NCBI RefSeq assembly: GCF_015706575.1 | Contig: NW_024037050.1 | Coordinates: forward strand, 6,510,001-6,574,000 | Length of the DNA: 64,000 bases | Reading direction: 5' to 3' | Source of the DNA: Patiria miniata | Taxonomy: Eukaryota > Echinodermata > Asteroidea > Valvatida > Asterinidae | Shown: positions 37,401-40,400 of the stretch, piece after piece | Layout of the letters: every line of letters begins with the position of its first letter | How positions within the stretch are numbered: position 1 is the first letter of the stretch | Notes under the pieces: model-generated | What the model was told of the DNA's origin: nothing | What the model saw: the letters and a program-made list of their open reading frames with translations, nothing else | Database searches by the model: none | Made by a program: the position numbers and the translations under genes

Positions 37401-40400
37401 ATCATATTTCAAAAACCAGCTCCACTACATTTTCAAACAAATGTGATGCGATCAAGCTAAATGAGTCGTTTGTCGGGAATTTTTATTTGGAGATACAGGC
37501 CAAAATAGGGCCACTTCATCACATCACTTCATCACATCTCTTGGTATTCCAACTTCCATAATTAGTGAACTAAAGATGGCATCAGCATGCGGCTTTCACA
37601 GCAGTAATGCTGAGATTGTACTCTTTTCAAATCTGCAATAAAAATTTTTTTGACCAGGGTCGACAAACGACTCATGTAGCTTGATCGCATCACAAATGGG
37701 CTACATAACAGATCATGATGCATTGTAAAAGCAGTGCAAGGACAATGCTGGGTGCATTAAAAAAAAATAATCAGCATTGGTTGCAAGTTTGTAAAAAAAA
37801 AAATTATCCTGCTCTCCAGATTTAAGTGTTAAAACTGTGAGCAGAAAACCCTTTATTTATTAATTTTTTTAGGGGGTGGGGATGCAAAATGAATCTTGAC
37901 TTTTTTTGTAGTATGAAAAGATCTTTTTTTACATGTAAATTGCTTTTCGTGAGCAGCAAGGTTTTCAAGGTCAACCAAACTATTTAAGAAACTAACCAGA
38001 TATCCTGAAAACAATTCTTTTGAACTGCAAATGACATATCACAGCTTGTTTCAAAGTTTATCTCACCAGTAAGCAGTGCTGTAGTCAAAACCATTCGAGA
38101 CCTCACTTATTGTTTTCAATTGTTTAAATTTTCAGCGACAAAATAAGTCGAACAACTATGCTACAGAGTGTCATTTTTAGATGAAAGAATGCTGAGGTAG
38201 ATTTTTTGAGACCAACATTCAAGTTGGGGTAAAAATGCCTTATTGAGAGTCAAAATCTGTTCGAGACCTTCTCAAAACGTTTTCCTCATCAATTTTCAAG
38301 ATCAGTTTCTCCTGATGACGAACAGAGCACTCGAAACGTCAAGTTTAAACAACTGGTTCTTCTCAGAACCACACAACTCAAAAGAGATATCATTCACATG
38401 GTGTTACCACAAACGTTCCATTCTTTGTTCATGTCCACCATGCAAACCTTTTAAGTCTCATTTAATTTTCCCAACTGTTAAGTTTGTTCAAAGTCATGGC
38501 ACTGAGAGTCTTTTCTCACTCACATTAGACTTCATTCAAATCTGACATTCCATTATATAAGCATTTGTGTGAGGTCTCTAAAAAGCTCTCGACTGCAACA
38601 CTGCCAGTAACCATGTCCAATGCAAAGCACTGTCAACTCCATCAGTTTTTCATCCTTTGTAACTAACATGTATAGACATTGGTATTAACACACTTGTTGG
38701 GCAGTAGCACGCATTGTTAAAAAAAAAAAAGGACTTCTTCGCAAGGCCGGATCCAGAACACAATTTTTTTTTGGGGGGGGGGGGGCCAAATGTGTTTTTT
38801 GTTCCCCGAAAAAGTGGTCCAAACATTTTCTGCTCCTAATTTAATATGAAGAGGGGGGGGGGGGGGGGGGGGTGCACTAGGATTCTTCATGGCATTGGTG
38901 CATGGTGGCAATTTTAATGCTGTATGCAGCATCTGCCTTTTTTGTGACGTCATTTTTTAACAAAAATTTGGTTCGTTTTTGGCGGGGCAATAGCTCCTGT
39001 TGCCCCCCCCCCCCTCTGGATCCGCCGTTGCTCATTTTATGAGTCCAATTTTGAGATTTGAGTGTTGCTTTCTTCCCTCCTCTCATTTTTGTCACCTTAG
39101 CACCGAGGAAGCTTTGGCTTGTTTGAAGGCTTGTCAGGAACGTTTTCCTTCTTCCAACATAACACCATTAACATTAGAGGTACAGGGTCCCGCAGTCCGC
39201 GGGAATTCATGCCTGCTGCACAACAAACGCCCTTTTTTTGTGTTCATTTTGTTTTTCCCCAAATCCCATGACCCCCTTCCCATCCGCATGAAATTTAAAT
39301 GATTACTTTGCATTGTAACTTTGGCATCTGTGGGAAATGCGAAGGGCCTTTTTTTGTGCGCCTATAAAAACCAGGTGAGGACACGTGGTTGCGAGCAGTC
39401 CACGCATGTCAAAGTTCAGGCCTTAGGGCAATGGACCGATCCAGTAAGCTCCGCCCAGTGCGCACGTGGGCAAATTAACACGTGCTCCTCTCCAATGCCA
39501 CGCCGCATCATACGCGCGTGCACGCATGTCGGACTTTAGTGCACGCACGTCAGACATAAATCACGGCTGTGATTGGTCAGAACACCATGGGGCAGTGCTT
39601 ACTGGATCGGTCCATTAGCTGTGCTGTAGAAAACTTGTTTGATACAGAACAGTCACACTGGAAGAACTTGGCGTGTGCAGTGAAGCAGGCCATGCCAATT
39701 GGATCAGAGTTAGAATCAAGTCAACGCAAGTCAACATAAATCATCACGAGCCGTCCATTCACAAGTCAACTTCGACAAGTGACAAGCTTTTCAAATGAAC
39801 TGTGAAGGCCTACTAACACATGTGTAAATGATGGCATGTTTTTATAAATACGCACAAATCAACGTGCGTATATTTACATGCCAAAGCCCTGCGTCTTTTT
39901 ATTGCGCAATATTTTTGAATCAAATTCAAAGTGATTTTATCACGTGACACACAAGATCACATACATTTAGGAAATGGAACCTGCGCCTGAATTGATTGGT
40001 TGTAAAAGACGGACGAAAAAAAATCTCACGGCATATCGACAATATCGTGCATTTGTAGACACAGGTGCATCTCTGACAAAATCGCGTATGTGTAAATTGG
40101 CCTTGATGAGGGGTCGTCTCATAAGTCCGACGCCTCATAGGTCCGACGCCTCATAAGTCCAAGAAAGTCACATCCCCTAAACAAATAAAGGCCCATAAGT
40201 TTGACGCCTCATAAGTCTGACGCCTCATAGCTCCGACGCCTCAGAGCTCCGACGCCTCGTAGCTCCGACACCTCGTAGGTCCAAAAAATTAAATGCCTCG
40301 TTTTCCGATGTCGGACTTATGAGGCGTCGGACCTATGAGGCGGAATAAATGAATTTTATGCCTCATAAGTCCGACGCCTCATAAGTCCAAAATTTCAGAC

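Noticed and set aside
39102-39179. Possible exon [19 protein letters not shown].. between 'cttag' and 'gtacag'
   Set aside because: Its phases do not fit between 37320 (phase 2 out) and 42361 (phase 2 in); including it would break the reading of the last exon.
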